NCBI RefSeq assembly: GCF_001557535.2
Contig: NZ_CP014306.1
Span: 1,860,001 to 1,924,000, forward strand
Length of the DNA stretch: 64,000 nt
Source: Burkholderia sp. PAMC 26561
GTDB taxonomy: Bacteria > Pseudomonadota > Gammaproteobacteria > Burkholderiales > Burkholderiaceae
Direction of reading: 5' to 3'
Numbering within the stretch: the stretch's first letter is position 1; every line of letters begins with the position of its first letter. The notes under the pieces were generated by a model. The model had not been told where the DNA came from. It saw only the letters and a program-made list of their open reading frames with translations, and did not search any database. A program made the translations under genes and the position numbers. Positions 20,419-30,811 of this stretch are shown here, piece after piece.

Positions 20419-21363
20419 ATGCATGAGATCAATTCGCGTCGACTGGCGCATCTTGTTGCGCTGGCCGAAGAGGGCAGCTTTGCGCGTGCGGCGGAGCGCG
20501 TGCATTTGAGCCAGCCCGCGTTGAGCCGCAGCATTCAGGCGCTGGAAGACGAATTCGATATCAAGCTCTTCGATCGCGCCGCCCGCGGCGTCGCCACGAC
20601 CGCCGCCGGAAAACTGCTGGTCGAGCGCGCGCGGCGCGTGCTGTTCGAAGCACGTTGTCTGTTCCGCGATGTCGAACTCATCCGCTCCGACACGCTCGGC
20701 GAAGTGCGGATCGGCCTCGGCGCGCATGCCGCCGATATTCTGTTTCCAGACATGCTCGTCGAGTTTGCGCGGAAATACCCGGGCATCAAGATATCGCTGG
20801 AGATCGCCGAAGCGGGGAAGTTGATGGAGCGGCTACGCGCCGAACGCGCGGATTTCGTCGTGGTGGATCGCCGGGAAACGGCTATTGCGCCCGATGTCAC
20901 CATGCATCGGCTGACCGGTCACGACGGCGGCTGGTTCGTGCGGCAGGGGCATCCGCTGCTCGCCCGTGCGCCCGTGCCGCTCGCGGCGCTGCGGGAGTAT
21001 CCGCTCGTGTCGGTATCGTTGTCGGCGTTCATGGAGGACGCCGTGCGCCGGCTGCTGAAATTTCGCGCGCACGAGGAGATTCCGCTGCATCTGGAATGCA
21101 ACGATGTCGCCGTGTTGAAGAGCGTCGTTGCGCGCACGGATGCCGTCATGTTTTGTACGGCTTCATCGGTGCAACGCGAGGTGCTTCATGAGCGGCTCGT
21201 GCGTGTATCGATCGTGCATCCGCGCAAGCTTGGTTTGCAGTTTGCGCTCGTTTGTCTCGCTGACCGGACGCAATCGGCGGCGGCCGAAGGCGCCCTCGGA
21301 CTTGCTGCGCAGATCATGAACGAGGCAACCCGGGCAGCCCGCGCAACGGGCCGCTCAAGATGA
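20419..21363 (+). CDS. LysR-family transcriptional regulator
   Basis: 314 residues from ATG 20419. An N-terminal winged helix (LVALAEEGSFARAAERVHLSQPALSRSIQALEDEF) is followed by a periplasmic-binding-like effector domain from about residue 90. The target is not evident. It follows the porin gene on the same strand and ends flush against the convergent EamA transporter gene. Extension to 20377 is possible but starts before the conserved helix without added similarity. Confidence 0.88.
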   Translation: MHEINSRRLAHLVALAEEGSFARAAERVHLSQPALSRSIQALEDEFDIKLFDRAARGVATTAAGKLLVERARRVLFEARCLFRDVELIRSDTLGEVRIGLGAHAADILFPDMLVEFARKYPGIKISLEIAEAGKLMERLRAERADFVVVDRRETAIAPDVTMHRLTGHDGGWFVRQGHPLLARAPVPLAALREYPLVSVSLSAFMEDAVRRLLKFRAHEEIPLHLECNDVAVLKSVVARTDAVMFCTASSVQREVLHERLVRVSIVHPRKLGLQFALVCLADRTQSAAAEGALGLAAQIMNEATRAARATGRSR

Positions 21364-22296
21364 TCAGGCGCGCGCCCGCGCAGCCGGCGCATTCACCAGC
21401 CCAATGCCCATCACCACCAGCGCCGCCGCCAATATGAAGCGCGTTGTCAGCGTATCGCCGAGCAGCAGCACGCCGAACGCCACGCCGAAGATCGGCGTGA
21501 GAAACGAGAACACGGAAAGCCGCGACGCCATGTAGCGCGTGAGCAGCCAGAACCACGTGAGATAACTCAAGAACGCCACGATGATCGCCTGATACGCGAG
21601 ACTTGCGATCGCGGTCGGCGTGATCGTGCCGATGTGCGTCTGATCGAGCGCGAAGGCGAGCGTGAGCAAGACAATCGCCGATACACCCAGTTGATAGAAC
21701 AGCGTCTTGCTCGCGCTCACGCGTGCGAGCGGCGAGGCGCGGATCACGACCGTGGTCGCGGCCCAAAAGACGCCGCCGAGGACGCCGAGCGCATCGCCGG
21801 CCGTGCCTTGCCATGTCGATGCCGTATCCGGATTCGGATGCAGGAAGCCGTCGGCGAAAGCGATCGCGATACCGCCGAACGCGACCGCAATGCCGATCCA
21901 CTGCACGCGGCGAAGTTTTTCGCCTGGCACGAAGAAGTGCAGGCCGAGCGCCATGAAGCACGGCGCGGTATAGAGGAACACGACCATGCGTGTGGCGCTG
22001 GTCAGCGTCAGTCCCAGGAAGATGCACACGAACTCGCCGCCGAACAGCACGCCCGCGAGCAGGCCGGACCCGAGGGTATCGTCGCGACGAAAAAGCGCCA
22101 CGCCGCGCGAACGCGTCCAGAACCACACCAGCACGGTCGCGATGGTGGAGCGAATGCCTGCCTGGAGCAACGGCGGGAACGAGACGTTCGCCCCTTTGAT
22201 CGCGACCTGCTGGAAGCCCCACACCGCGCACAAGCCGATCATCAACAGGATGGCGGTGGCGTCGGGCGCGCGTCGAACGGGAAGGGCGGTGCTCAT
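21364..22296 (-). CDS. EamA/DMT-family transporter
   Basis: 310 residues with about ten hydrophobic helices in two EamA repeats. GLCAVWGFQQVAIKGANVSF marks helix 1, and LGGVFWAATTVVIRASPLA starts the second repeat. Probable metabolite exporter of the inner membrane, substrate unknown. Its stop directly abuts the stop of the convergent LysR gene. Confidence 0.88.
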   Translation of the reverse strand: MSTALPVRRAPDATAILLMIGLCAVWGFQQVAIKGANVSFPPLLQAGIRSTIATVLVWFWTRSRGVALFRRDDTLGSGLLAGVLFGGEFVCIFLGLTLTSATRMVVFLYTAPCFMALGLHFFVPGEKLRRVQWIGIAVAFGGIAIAFADGFLHPNPDTASTWQGTAGDALGVLGGVFWAATTVVIRASPLARVSASKTLFYQLGVSAIVLLTLAFALDQTHIGTITPTAIASLAYQAIIVAFLSYLTWFWLLTRYMASRLSVFSFLTPIFGVAFGVLLLGDTLTTRFILAAALVVMGIGLVNAPAARARA

Positions 22297-22335
22297 GAAG
22301 TGTCTCGTCTCTGCTTTTTATTGTGGTGTTGCGAA

Positions 22336-22366
22336 TGCCAAAAACGACAAGGGCCCTGCAGGGCCC
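22336..22366 (-). terminator. Terminator of gloA
   Basis: GGGCCCTGCAGGGCCC (22351-22366) is a perfect palindrome. On the minus strand it is followed by TTGTCGTTTTT, giving an intrinsic terminator downstream of gloA. Confidence 0.65.
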
Positions 22367-22377
22367 GGTCAATCATC

Positions 22378-22764
22378 TCAAGAGTGCTTCTCGATCAGTT
22401 CGACCTTGTACCCGTCCGGGTCTTCGACAAACGCGATGACCGTCTTGCCGCCTTTCACCGGACCCGCTTCGCGCGAAACCTTGCCGCCGGCTTCGCGGAT
22501 GCGGTTGCATGCGGCGGCGGCATCGTCCACTTCGAGCGCGATGTGTCCATACGCCGAACCCAGGTCGTATTTGTCGACGCCCCAGTTGTAGGTCAATTCC
22601 AGCACGCTGTTCTCGCTTTCATCGCCGTAACCGACGAACGCCAGCGTGTACTTGTATTCGGTGTTTTCGCTTTGACGCAGCACTTTCATGCCGAGAATGC
22701 GCGTATAGAAGTCGATGGAACGCTGCAAGTCGCCGACGCGCAGCATGGTGTGGAGAAGTCGCAT
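22378..22764 (-). CDS. gloA: Lactoylglutathione lyase (glyoxalase I)
   Basis: Isomerises the methylglyoxal-glutathione hemithioacetal to S-lactoylglutathione. 128 residues. The four metal ligands fall at the same positions as in the Ni-dependent E. coli enzyme: H5, E56, H74 and E122. No Zn-type insertions are present. Last gene of a minus-strand group with the YgjP-like peptidase and plsC. Confidence 0.96.
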   Translation of the reverse strand: MRLLHTMLRVGDLQRSIDFYTRILGMKVLRQSENTEYKYTLAFVGYGDESENSVLELTYNWGVDKYDLGSAYGHIALEVDDAAAACNRIREAGGKVSREAGPVKGGKTVIAFVEDPDGYKVELIEKHS

Positions 22765-22812
22765 GATGGGGTCCTGTTAGGGTTGTCGTTTTGATGCGTC
22801 CTGAACCGGCCG

Positions 22813-23769
22813 CTAAAGCAAGGGCAGCAGTTCAGGCGGGTGATGCTTGAGCGTGTGCCGCGCTTCCTGGAAGTCCGGAAAAATCGATTCGACGGTGTTC
22901 CAGAAACGCGCGCTGTGGTTCATCTCGCGAAGGTGCGCGAGTTCGTGCGCGACCACATAGTCGATGATGTGAACCGGAAAATGGATCAGCCGCCAGTTGA
23001 GGCGGATCTTGCCTTCGCTGGAACAACTGCCCCAGCGCGTTGCCGCCGAAGACAACGCGTATGCCTTGTATTCAACGCCGAGTTTCGTGGCATACACCGG
23101 CAGGCGCTGACCGAACACTTCCAGCGCCTGTCTATGCAACCAGCGTTGCACGCGCTCGCGAATGAGTTGTGCGTCAGCCAGTGCGGGAAGTCCGAGCCAG
23201 AGGGTGTTGGCGGTGGTATCGAAATGCGGTTGAGTCGCGCTCTTTCCGGTCGCACCCGGCGCAGCGGTCATCATCACGCTGATGTTCTGCCCGAGATACG
23301 GAAGCTGCGCTCCGTCCTTCCAGACAATACGCGGTACGACGCGTTGTTCAACTCGCGTTTGCCATTCTTCGAGCTTCTTGAAGATCCACTTCTCTTTTTC
23401 GATAATCGCACTTTCGATAGCACCGATCGTCACCCAGCGCGGCGCGGTGATCGCAAGGCCGGTGCCGTCGATCATGAAACCGATGGTGCGTCGCGACGAA
23501 CGCTTCAACCGGTAGTCGAGCAGCTTCGACCCGAGCATGAGATGCCGGGAACGCGTGCCGTCCGGAGCGCGCAAAGGTGGAGCGGGCGGTGCGGTTGTAT
23601 CGGCCGGCGTGATGTCGCCGCGCAACGTGGCGGGCATGGCAGGCGCGGCAGAACCTGCGGCCGACGATGCGTGTTCCATCGGCGCATCGAGCGGCAGATG
23701 GAGCGGCAAATCGAGTTGCGGGTTGTCGAGCGCGGCAGCCTGGTGCTGTCGCGTGGGAGTCTTCTGCAT
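22813..23769 (-). CDS. YgjP-like zinc metallopeptidase-domain protein (DUF45)
   Basis: 318 residues from ATG 23769 (MQKTPTRQ). The first 80 residues are a proline/alanine-rich tail. The domain starts near YRLKRSSRRTIGFMIDGTGL and carries ALSSAATRWGSCSSEGKIRLNWRLI, then the zincin motif HELAHLREMNHSARFW (HExxH plus a downstream His). The biological substrate is unknown. An in-frame ATG at 23826 would add a hydrophobic 19-residue start and cannot be excluded. It is 80 bases after plsC in a probable operon. Confidence 0.85.
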   Translation of the reverse strand: MQKTPTRQHQAAALDNPQLDLPLHLPLDAPMEHASSAAGSAAPAMPATLRGDITPADTTAPPAPPLRAPDGTRSRHLMLGSKLLDYRLKRSSRRTIGFMIDGTGLAITAPRWVTIGAIESAIIEKEKWIFKKLEEWQTRVEQRVVPRIVWKDGAQLPYLGQNISVMMTAAPGATGKSATQPHFDTTANTLWLGLPALADAQLIRERVQRWLHRQALEVFGQRLPVYATKLGVEYKAYALSSAATRWGSCSSEGKIRLNWRLIHFPVHIIDYVVAHELAHLREMNHSARFWNTVESIFPDFQEARHTLKHHPPELLPLL

Positions 23770-23850
23770 CGGCTCAGCTTGGCGCACGCGGCGCAGGAAT
23801 GACAAAAGGAACGAAGCTAAAAACATGTAAAGACGATACAGCCGCGGGCG

Positions 23851-24624
23851 CTACCGTCGGGTCGCCGCGCCTTCGGAGCGCGCGACGAAACGGTCGTCGG
23901 GACCATACGAACCCGAATCGATGCGGCGCATTTCTGTCTCGATCCATTGCTCGACGCGAAGGTTGACTTCTTCCGCGGTGAGGCCGGTCGTCTCGATCGG
24001 ACGACCGATGGACATTGTGACTATACCCGCATATTTGAGAAACGATTTTCGAGGCCAGACGTGCCCTGCGTTATGAGCAATGGGCACGACAGGCGCGCCC
24101 GCCGCCACTGCGAACCGCGCGCCGCCCGACTTGTATTTACCTTGCTGGCCAACAGAGGTGCGTGTGCCTTCCGGAAACATGATGACCCACGCGCCTTCGG
24201 CCATGCGCTCACGCCCTTGCCGCGCTACTGATTGAAACGCGTCCTTGCCCTGACGCCTGTCGATATGCACCATCTTCAGCATGCCCATGGTCCAGCCGAA
24301 GAACGGCACGAACAGCAACTCGCGCTTGAACACATAGCACAGCGGACGCGGCATCAACGCGGGGAACGCGAGCGTTTCCCATGCGGACTGGTGTTTGGAC
24401 AGCAGCACGGCGGGACCATCGGGCAGGTTCTCCATGCCTTCGATCCGGTAGCGGATGCCGATCAGGTAACGCATCACCACGATCGATGACTTGCACCAGA
24501 ACGCCGCCATCCAGTAACGCCTTGCAGCGCCCAGGAACGGGAACGTGATGAAGCACATGCACGCGTACGGCACTGTGTACACAACGAAAAAGACCATCAG
24601 CAACAGCGAACGAATGAAGCGCAT
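23851..24624 (-). CDS. plsC: 1-acyl-sn-glycerol-3-phosphate acyltransferase
   Basis: Makes phosphatidic acid from lysophosphatidic acid at the inner membrane. 257 residues with an N-terminal membrane helix (SLLLMVFFVVYTVPYACMCF). The catalytic block is SKHQSAWET, where the usual HxxxxD appears as HxxxxE. The acceptor motif is FPEGTRTSVGQQGKYKSGG. The group gmhB-plsC links envelope lipid and LPS core synthesis. Confidence 0.93.
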   Translation of the reverse strand: MRFIRSLLLMVFFVVYTVPYACMCFITFPFLGAARRYWMAAFWCKSSIVVMRYLIGIRYRIEGMENLPDGPAVLLSKHQSAWETLAFPALMPRPLCYVFKRELLFVPFFGWTMGMLKMVHIDRRQGKDAFQSVARQGRERMAEGAWVIMFPEGTRTSVGQQGKYKSGGARFAVAAGAPVVPIAHNAGHVWPRKSFLKYAGIVTMSIGRPIETTGLTAEEVNLRVEQWIETEMRRIDSGSYGPDDRFVARSEGAATRR

Positions 24625-24667
24625 CGGCGTGAAAGAGTTCTTTGGATTCGACGATAAAGCCGGCGCG

Positions 24668-25243
24668 TCAGTCGTGATCTGCAGCGAGGAAATTCAGCGC
24701 GAAAGAGCGCAGGTCGTCGTGTACTTTTGTATTGGGCGGCAGGTTCCCCGCCGCCAGCGTCTTGTGTCCCTTGCCGGTCAGCACCAGATGCGACTTGAAG
24801 CCAAGCGCAGCGCCGGCCTGCAGGTCGCGCAGGGAGTCGCCGACCACCGGCGTGTCCTCCGGATCGATCTCGAAACGCTCCACGATCTGCTGCAACATGC
24901 CCGGCTTCGGCTTGCGGCAATCGCATTCGTCTTCCTGCGTATGCGGGCAAAAAAACACCGCATCGATACGCCCGCCGACCGCCGCCACCGCCCGGTTCAT
25001 CTTCACGTGCATGGCGTTGAGCGCGGCCATGTCGAAAAGCCCCCGGCCAATGCCTGACTGGTTCGACGCAATCGCCACGCGGTACCCGGCCTGATTCAGC
25101 CGCGCAATGGCTTCGAGACTGCCGGGAATGGCAACCCATTCTTCCGGCGACTTGATGAATGCGTCCGAGTCGACGTTGATCACGCCGTCACGATCGAGAA
25201 CCACCAGTTTCTTGTTTGCGTTGGTCGGCATGGTGTGTCGCAT
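24668..25243 (-). CDS. gmhB: D-glycero-beta-D-manno-heptose 1,7-bisphosphate 7-phosphatase
   Basis: HAD phosphatase of LPS inner-core heptose synthesis. 191 residues. The DxD nucleophile motif is VLDRDGVIN (D17, D19), the thiolate zinc site is CPHTQEDECDCRKPKPG, and the motif IV segment is VVGDSLRDLQAG. The first ATG overlaps the glyS stop (TGATG), indicating translational coupling. A second ATG lies four codons in. Confidence 0.95.
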   Translation of the reverse strand: MRHTMPTNANKKLVVLDRDGVINVDSDAFIKSPEEWVAIPGSLEAIARLNQAGYRVAIASNQSGIGRGLFDMAALNAMHVKMNRAVAAVGGRIDAVFFCPHTQEDECDCRKPKPGMLQQIVERFEIDPEDTPVVGDSLRDLQAGAALGFKSHLVLTGKGHKTLAAGNLPPNTKVHDDLRSFALNFLAADHD

Positions 25244-27342
25244 CAGGCGGCGAGCTTCGAGATATCCGCGACGCAGTTCATCTGCTGATGCAGCGCGCCG
25301 AGCAGAGCCAGGCGGTTGTTTCGCAGCGCGGGATCTTCGGCGTTCACCATGACGTCGTTGAAGAAGGTGTCAACCGCGTCACGCAACGCGGACAACGCGG
25401 ACAGTGCTTCCGTGTAGTTGCGCTCGGCCAGTTGCTTTTGCACCTGCGGCGCAACCTGCTCGAGCTGCGCGTACAGCGCTTTCTCGGCGGCTTCTTGCAG
25501 CAGCGCAGGTTGCACGCTTGCCGGCACGCCTTCGGCCGACTTCTTCAGGATGTTCGAGATGCGTTTGTTCGCAGCCGCGAGCGATGCCGCCTCGGGCAAG
25601 CTCGCGAATTCACGCACGGCCTCGAGGCGCGCAACGATGTCATCCAGTCGCGTGGGGTTCAGGCTCAGCACGGCATCGATTTCGACCGCGTTGAAACCGC
25701 GCTCGCGCAACACGCCCCGCAAACGGTCCATGAAAAATGCGTAGATCGCGTCGGTCGAATCGGCGACTTGCGGCATATCGGCAAACTGCTTTTGCGCGAT
25801 GCGCAGCAAGTCGAGCAAATCGATAGCCAGTTTCTTTTCCAGCAGAATGCGCAACACACCGAGCGCGTGGCGGCGCAGCGCGAACGGATCTTTTTCGCCC
25901 GTCGGCTGCAAGCCGATACCCCAGATGCCCACGAGCGTTTCCAGCTTGTCGGCCAGGGCGACTGCGCTGCTTACGCCGTTAGACGGGGTTTCATCGCCGG
26001 AAAAACGCGGTTGGTAATGTTCCGAACACGCGAGCGCGACCTCTTCCGGCTCGCCGTCATGGCGCGCGTAATACGTGCCCATCGTGCCTTGCAATTCAGG
26101 GAATTCGCCGACCATGTCGGTGAGCAAGTCGGCCTTCGCGAGCAGGGCGGCGCGCTTCGTCACGGCGACGTTCACGCCGATCATCGGGGCGATTTCGCCT
26201 GCCAGCGCTTCGAGGCGCTGCACGCGCTGCAGTTGCGAGCCAAGTTTGTTGTGATACACCACGTTCGCCAGCAGCGGCACGCGGTCGGCCAGGCGCTTCT
26301 TCTTGTCCTGCTCGAAGAAGAACTTGGCGTCGGCAAGACGCGGACGAATCACGCGCTCGTTGCCTTCCACGATATCGGCCGGCGTTTCTGTTTCAATGTT
26401 CGACACAATCAGGAAGCGCGAGCGCAGCTTGCCGTGATCGTCGGTCAGCGCGAAATACTTCTGGTTCGTCTGCATGGTCAGGATCAGGCATTCCTGCGGC
26501 ACTTGCAGGAACGATTCGTCGAAACGGCATTGATACACGACCGGCCATTCGACCAGCGCGTTCACTTCGTCGAGCAGCGTCTCAGGCATCACGACGCGAT
26601 CTTCGCCTGCAAACGCGAGCAACTGCGTGCGGATGGATTCGCGGCGGTCATCGAAATTCGCGACTACACGGCCCTTCGAGCGCAGCGTCTCCGAGTAATC
26701 GTCGGCGTGACCGATCGCCACGATTCCGCTCGAGAGGAATCGATGACCCAGCGTGGTATCGCCGGAATCGATGCCAAGCGCGCTCACCGGCACGATGTCG
26801 CGGCCATGCAATGCGACCAGCCCATGCACCGGGCGCACGAACTGCACGCTGGTGCCGTCGGGCCGTTGATACGTCATGAGCTTCGGGATTGGCAACTTGC
26901 CGAGCGTCTCGGTCAGCGCGGTTTGCAGGCCTTCAGCGAGCGTCGCGCCCGGCGCCGCGTAGCGCAGGAAGAACGCTTCGGCTTTGCCGTCTTGCGCGCG
27001 CTCGAGATCTTCGATCTTGAAGTCAGGGAAACCGAGCGCGGCAAGTTTCTTCGCGAGCGGCGGGGTGGGTTGTCCGTCTTTATCGAGCGCTACGCTGACG
27101 GGCAGCACTTTCTCGCGCACTTGCCGTTCGGGCGCAACCGCGCGAACGTTCTTGATCAGCACTGCGAGACGGCGCGGTGTGGCGAATTTCTCGAAACTCG
27201 CTTCGCCTTCAATGAGGTCGCGCGCGGCAAGCCGCTGCACGATGCCTTCGGCAAACGAGGTGCCAAGGCGCGCGAGCGCCTTTGGCGGCAGTTCTTCGGT
27301 CAGCAGCTCGACGAGCAGCGATGCGGGATTGGATTCGGTCAT
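25243..27342 (-). CDS. glyS: Glycyl-tRNA synthetase beta subunit
   Basis: 699 residues, the usual size. It starts with [16 protein letters not shown] and has the family block [26 protein letters not shown]. The C-terminal region is the anticodon-binding-like helical domain. With glyQ it forms the heterotetrameric glycine-charging enzyme. It starts 18 bases after glyQ and overlaps gmhB by one base. Confidence 0.97.
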   Translation of the reverse strand: MTESNPASLLVELLTEELPPKALARLGTSFAEGIVQRLAARDLIEGEASFEKFATPRRLAVLIKNVRAVAPERQVREKVLPVSVALDKDGQPTPPLAKKLAALGFPDFKIEDLERAQDGKAEAFFLRYAAPGATLAEGLQTALTETLGKLPIPKLMTYQRPDGTSVQFVRPVHGLVALHGRDIVPVSALGIDSGDTTLGHRFLSSGIVAIGHADDYSETLRSKGRVVANFDDRRESIRTQLLAFAGEDRVVMPETLLDEVNALVEWPVVYQCRFDESFLQVPQECLILTMQTNQKYFALTDDHGKLRSRFLIVSNIETETPADIVEGNERVIRPRLADAKFFFEQDKKKRLADRVPLLANVVYHNKLGSQLQRVQRLEALAGEIAPMIGVNVAVTKRAALLAKADLLTDMVGEFPELQGTMGTYYARHDGEPEEVALACSEHYQPRFSGDETPSNGVSSAVALADKLETLVGIWGIGLQPTGEKDPFALRRHALGVLRILLEKKLAIDLLDLLRIAQKQFADMPQVADSTDAIYAFFMDRLRGVLRERGFNAVEIDAVLSLNPTRLDDIVARLEAVREFASLPEAASLAAANKRISNILKKSAEGVPASVQPALLQEAAEKALYAQLEQVAPQVQKQLAERNYTEALSALSALRDAVDTFFNDVMVNAEDPALRNNRLALLGALHQQMNCVADISKLAA

Positions 27343-27360
27343 TGTTATGTCGTGCTCTGG

Positions 27361-28368
27361 TCAGGCCTGATCGATATTGCGCTCGACCTTCAGCGCCGGC
27401 ACCCACGAGGGCTTGGCGGCGTCTTCGGCGTCGGTGACGACTCCGGCTGCGGCGTGTACGGGGTTGCCCAGCATCGGGAAACCAAGGGCTTCGCGCGACT
27501 CGTAATAGCCCTTCGCGACAAGGCGCGAAAGATCACGAATCCGCCCGATGTACGCCGCGCGCTCCGTCACGGAAATCGCGCCGCGTGCGTCGAGCAGGTT
27601 GAACGTGTGGCCGGCTTTCAACACGAGTTCATACGCGGGCAACGCCAGCTTCGCGTCGATCATCTTTTTAGCTTCGGCTTCGTAGCTCTTGAAGAACGTG
27701 AACAGCAAGTCGACGTTCGCGTGCTCGAAGTTGTACGTGGACTGTTCCACTTCGTTCTGGTGATAGACGTCGCCGTAAGTGAGGCGCCGTGTTTCGGGAC
27801 CGTTCGGGCCGTTTTCTTCCCATTCGGTCCACACGAGGTCATAGACGTTCTCGACCTTCTGCAGATACATGGCGAGCCGTTCGAGGCCGTAGGTGATCTC
27901 GCCCAGCACCGGCTTGCAATCGATACCGCCAACTTGCTGGAAGTATGTGAACTGCGTGACTTCCATGCCGTTCAGCCAGACTTCCCAGCCGAGGCCCCAC
28001 GCGCCGAGCGTCGGGTTTTCCCAGTCGTCTTCCACGAAACGCACGTCGTTCTGCTTCAGATCGAAGCCGAGCGCCTCGAGCGAGCCGAGGTACAGATCGA
28101 GAATATTCTCGGGCGCCGGTTTCAGCACCACCTGATACTGGTAGTAGTGCTGCAGACGGTTCGGGTTGTCGCCGTAGCGGCCGTCCTTCGGGCGGCGCGA
28201 CGGCTGCACATACGCTGCACGCCACGGTTCCGGGCCGATCGCGCGCAGGAACGTGTGCACGTGCGACGTGCCCGCGCCGACTTCCATGTCGATTGGCTGG
28301 AGAAGCGCGCAACCCTTGTTGTCCCAATAGGATTGCAGCGTCAGGATGATTTGCTGAAAAGTGAGCAT
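27361..28368 (-). CDS. glyQ: Glycyl-tRNA synthetase alpha subunit
   Basis: 335 residues. It starts [20 protein letters not shown] and continues [28 protein letters not shown], the class II catalytic core unique to GlyQ. First gene of glyQ-glyS-gmhB. The 186 bases upstream are free of genes and should hold the promoter. Confidence 0.98.
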   Translation of the reverse strand: MLTFQQIILTLQSYWDNKGCALLQPIDMEVGAGTSHVHTFLRAIGPEPWRAAYVQPSRRPKDGRYGDNPNRLQHYYQYQVVLKPAPENILDLYLGSLEALGFDLKQNDVRFVEDDWENPTLGAWGLGWEVWLNGMEVTQFTYFQQVGGIDCKPVLGEITYGLERLAMYLQKVENVYDLVWTEWEENGPNGPETRRLTYGDVYHQNEVEQSTYNFEHANVDLLFTFFKSYEAEAKKMIDAKLALPAYELVLKAGHTFNLLDARGAISVTERAAYIGRIRDLSRLVAKGYYESREALGFPMLGNPVHAAAGVVTDAEDAAKPSWVPALKVERNIDQA

Positions 28369-28554
28369 GAATGCCTTTGAAGCGTGCCTTCGAGGTCGGG
28401 CCGGCGGATGAACGTGTCCGGGCGTCCTTCGAAGCGGACCGGAATTCCGACGGCCGGAGGGCTAAAACCTTGAATTTTAGCGGGAATGAGGGGCTAGCGC
28501 GACTTTTTGGGGTGGAACGGCGGACTCATAGGCCGTTCGGAGGGGAAATTGGGG

Positions 28555-29037
28555 TCAAGCGCCGAGACGTTTCACCATCGGTATGCAATCCATTGTCAGG
28601 CCGCGCGGCGAGCGGTACTTCGCGATTTCATCGCCGACGAAACCCAGCGAGCGGTAAAAGGGCGCCGCGTTCAGCGTGGAATCCAGCCGCAGCTTCGTGC
28701 AACCCCCGGCACGCGCCAGCGTTTCGAGATGCAGCACCATCCCCGCACCTATGCCGCGTTTCATGTACGCCGGGTCCACGAAGATCGCATCGATCTTGCC
28801 GGTCGTGACATCGATCATGCCAGTGCCCGCAACGCGCTCATCCACGGTTGCAACGAGGAACCGTTCTTCGACGGCATCGGCGAATGCTTTCGATGTCGCC
28901 CCGCCTGTCCATTCGTCGAGTTGTTTGAGCGGATACGCGTTGATGCACTCGCTCATCACGGCGGCGCGGCGGATTCGCCACGCAACGTCGGCGTCGGCGC
29001 GCGTGGCTTTGCGGATGATGAAGGCGGGTGAATGCAT
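28555..29037 (-). CDS. GNAT-family N-acetyltransferase
   Basis: 160 residues. The acetyl-CoA-binding motif appears as VDPAYMKRGIGAGMVLHLE with downstream LRLDSTLNAAPFYRSLGF, the standard GNAT order. The acceptor substrate is unknown. It starts 9 bases after lnt and is probably the last gene of the corC-lnt transcript. Confidence 0.9.
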   Translation of the reverse strand: MHSPAFIIRKATRADADVAWRIRRAAVMSECINAYPLKQLDEWTGGATSKAFADAVEERFLVATVDERVAGTGMIDVTTGKIDAIFVDPAYMKRGIGAGMVLHLETLARAGGCTKLRLDSTLNAAPFYRSLGFVGDEIAKYRSPRGLTMDCIPMVKRLGA

Positions 29038-29046
29038 ATGCCGGTT

Positions 29047-30690
29047 TCAGCTCTTCTTGCGCCCCGGCGCGAACGCGAAGCCGAACGCCAGCAGCAGCAG
29101 CGACACCAGGATCACCGTCATGTTGCCGCTCGTCACGTAAGGCGTGCGTCCGGATGTACCTTGCACGGTGGCATCGAGGGAACCCGTCGTGTAGACCGGA
29201 AGCCTTGCCACCACCGCGCCGTTCGCCGCGATCACCGCGGTCGTACCGGTGTTCGTGGAACGAAGCATCGGGCGGCCGGTTTCGATCGAGCGCATGCGGG
29301 CCATCTGCAAATGCTGGTCGAGCGCAATCGTGTCGCCGAACCACGCGAGGTTCGTCGAGTTCACGAGAATGCCCGCGGGCGCTTCCTGCTCGCGAATCGT
29401 GCGCGCGATTTCTTCGCCGAAAATATCTTCGTAGCAGATATCGACGGCAATCGGCTGGTTGTGCACGAAGAACGATTTCTGCACCGGCGGACCGCGTCCC
29501 AGGTCACCGAGTGGAATGCCCATGAGCGCCACGAACCAGTGGAAACCCATCGGCACGAATTCGCCGAAGGGCACGAGGTGATGTTTGTCGTAGCGGTAAA
29601 TATCTTTCTGATTCGGGGTGATGCCGAACAGGCTGTTCGTGTAATCGGTCGCGCGGCCTTCGGGCGAAACCGTCACGCCGATAGCGCCGAACAGAATGGA
29701 CGAGTTGGTGGTATCGGAGAAATTGCGCAGTGCCAGCGCGAGGTCTTGTGGCACTTGCACGGCGAGAACGGGGAACGCGGTTTCGGGCGTCACGATCAAA
29801 TCAGCCGGTTTCTCGGTGATCAACTTCTTGTAAAGCTGCAGCGACTGGTTCACGCCTTCCTGCTCGAACTTCATTTCCTGCTTCACGTTGCCTTGCAAGA
29901 GCCGCACGGTCAGCGGCGCATTTGCGGGAAGCGTCCATTCGACCAGCGACAGCAACATGCCCGCCACGACCAGCACGATCGCCACGATAAACGGCGCGAA
30001 CTTCGCGAACGGCGTGTCGCCATGCCGAAACGTATAGAAGCCCTGCACGAGCAACGCGGCCACGAGCGCCAGCGCCCAGCCAACGCCATACACGCCCGCG
30101 ATAGCGCCATAGCTTGCCAGCGGACCGTCGACCTGGGCGTACCCGCTCGAAAGCCATGGGAAGCCCGTGAAGACCAGTCCGCGCAGCCATTCGCCGAGGG
30201 CCCATGCACTGGCGAACGCGAATGCGCCGTGCCATGTGGGGACGAAGCGCGGTTCACCGGCGGCGGGGATTACAGAGCCGTTCTCTTCATACCGCGCCCG
30301 TCCCGCACAAAACGACCAAAGAACGCCTGCAAGTGCCGGATAGATCGCGATGTACATGGAGAACAACACGACCGCTGCGGCCGCCAGCGGCGCCGCCATG
30401 CCGCCGAAATCGTGCATGCTGACGTAAAGCCACCAGACGCCGGTGACGAAATTGCCGAAACCAAACGCCCAGCCGGTCAGCGCCGCGCCTTTCCATCCGC
30501 TGGTACGGGTGAGCCACGCAAAGAACAACGTGAAGATCACGAGTTCGATCCAGCCGCCATGCGGCGTGGGCGCGAATGAAAGGGTGTTCGCGGCACCCAG
30601 GATTGCCGCGACGAGGTAATGCCAAAGCGGCAGGGACTGGGCGCTATCAATCCGGTTACTACGCCGGAAGGCAAAACGGGAATCGGCCAT
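29047..30690 (-). CDS. lnt: Apolipoprotein N-acyltransferase
   Basis: Adds the third acyl chain to lipoproteins in the inner membrane. 547 residues: a membrane domain of several helices up to about residue 240, then a periplasmic nitrilase domain. Catalytic elements visible are the Glu in VTPETAFP and the Cys in VDICYEDIFGEE. A C-terminal helix follows. corC lies 121 bases upstream, as in many beta-proteobacteria. Confidence 0.95.
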   Translation of the reverse strand: MADSRFAFRRSNRIDSAQSLPLWHYLVAAILGAANTLSFAPTPHGGWIELVIFTLFFAWLTRTSGWKGAALTGWAFGFGNFVTGVWWLYVSMHDFGGMAAPLAAAAVVLFSMYIAIYPALAGVLWSFCAGRARYEENGSVIPAAGEPRFVPTWHGAFAFASAWALGEWLRGLVFTGFPWLSSGYAQVDGPLASYGAIAGVYGVGWALALVAALLVQGFYTFRHGDTPFAKFAPFIVAIVLVVAGMLLSLVEWTLPANAPLTVRLLQGNVKQEMKFEQEGVNQSLQLYKKLITEKPADLIVTPETAFPVLAVQVPQDLALALRNFSDTTNSSILFGAIGVTVSPEGRATDYTNSLFGITPNQKDIYRYDKHHLVPFGEFVPMGFHWFVALMGIPLGDLGRGPPVQKSFFVHNQPIAVDICYEDIFGEEIARTIREQEAPAGILVNSTNLAWFGDTIALDQHLQMARMRSIETGRPMLRSTNTGTTAVIAANGAVVARLPVYTTGSLDATVQGTSGRTPYVTSGNMTVILVSLLLLAFGFAFAPGRKKS

Positions 30691-30811
30691 GGATTACGAA
30701 ATCGACTGGAAAGTAGGGGATGACGCGGCGTGACCGTCGCGCGTCATGGTGTGACCGGCAGCATGAGCACGCGGCGTGAAACGGGATTCATGCGCGCGTT
30801 CATGCTCGTTC

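Noticed and set aside
23851..24624. PlsC active site with Glu in place of Asp (HQSAWE) as a sign of inactivation
   Set aside because: I recall the HxxxxE form in beta-proteobacterial relatives and the rest of the enzyme is intact, so it looks like a lineage variant.
25216..28380. Very long open frame (over 1000 codons) on the plus strand opposite glyS and glyQ
   Set aside because: It is the antisense shadow of two conserved genes in GC-rich DNA; the composition is Arg/His/Gln-rich with no domain.
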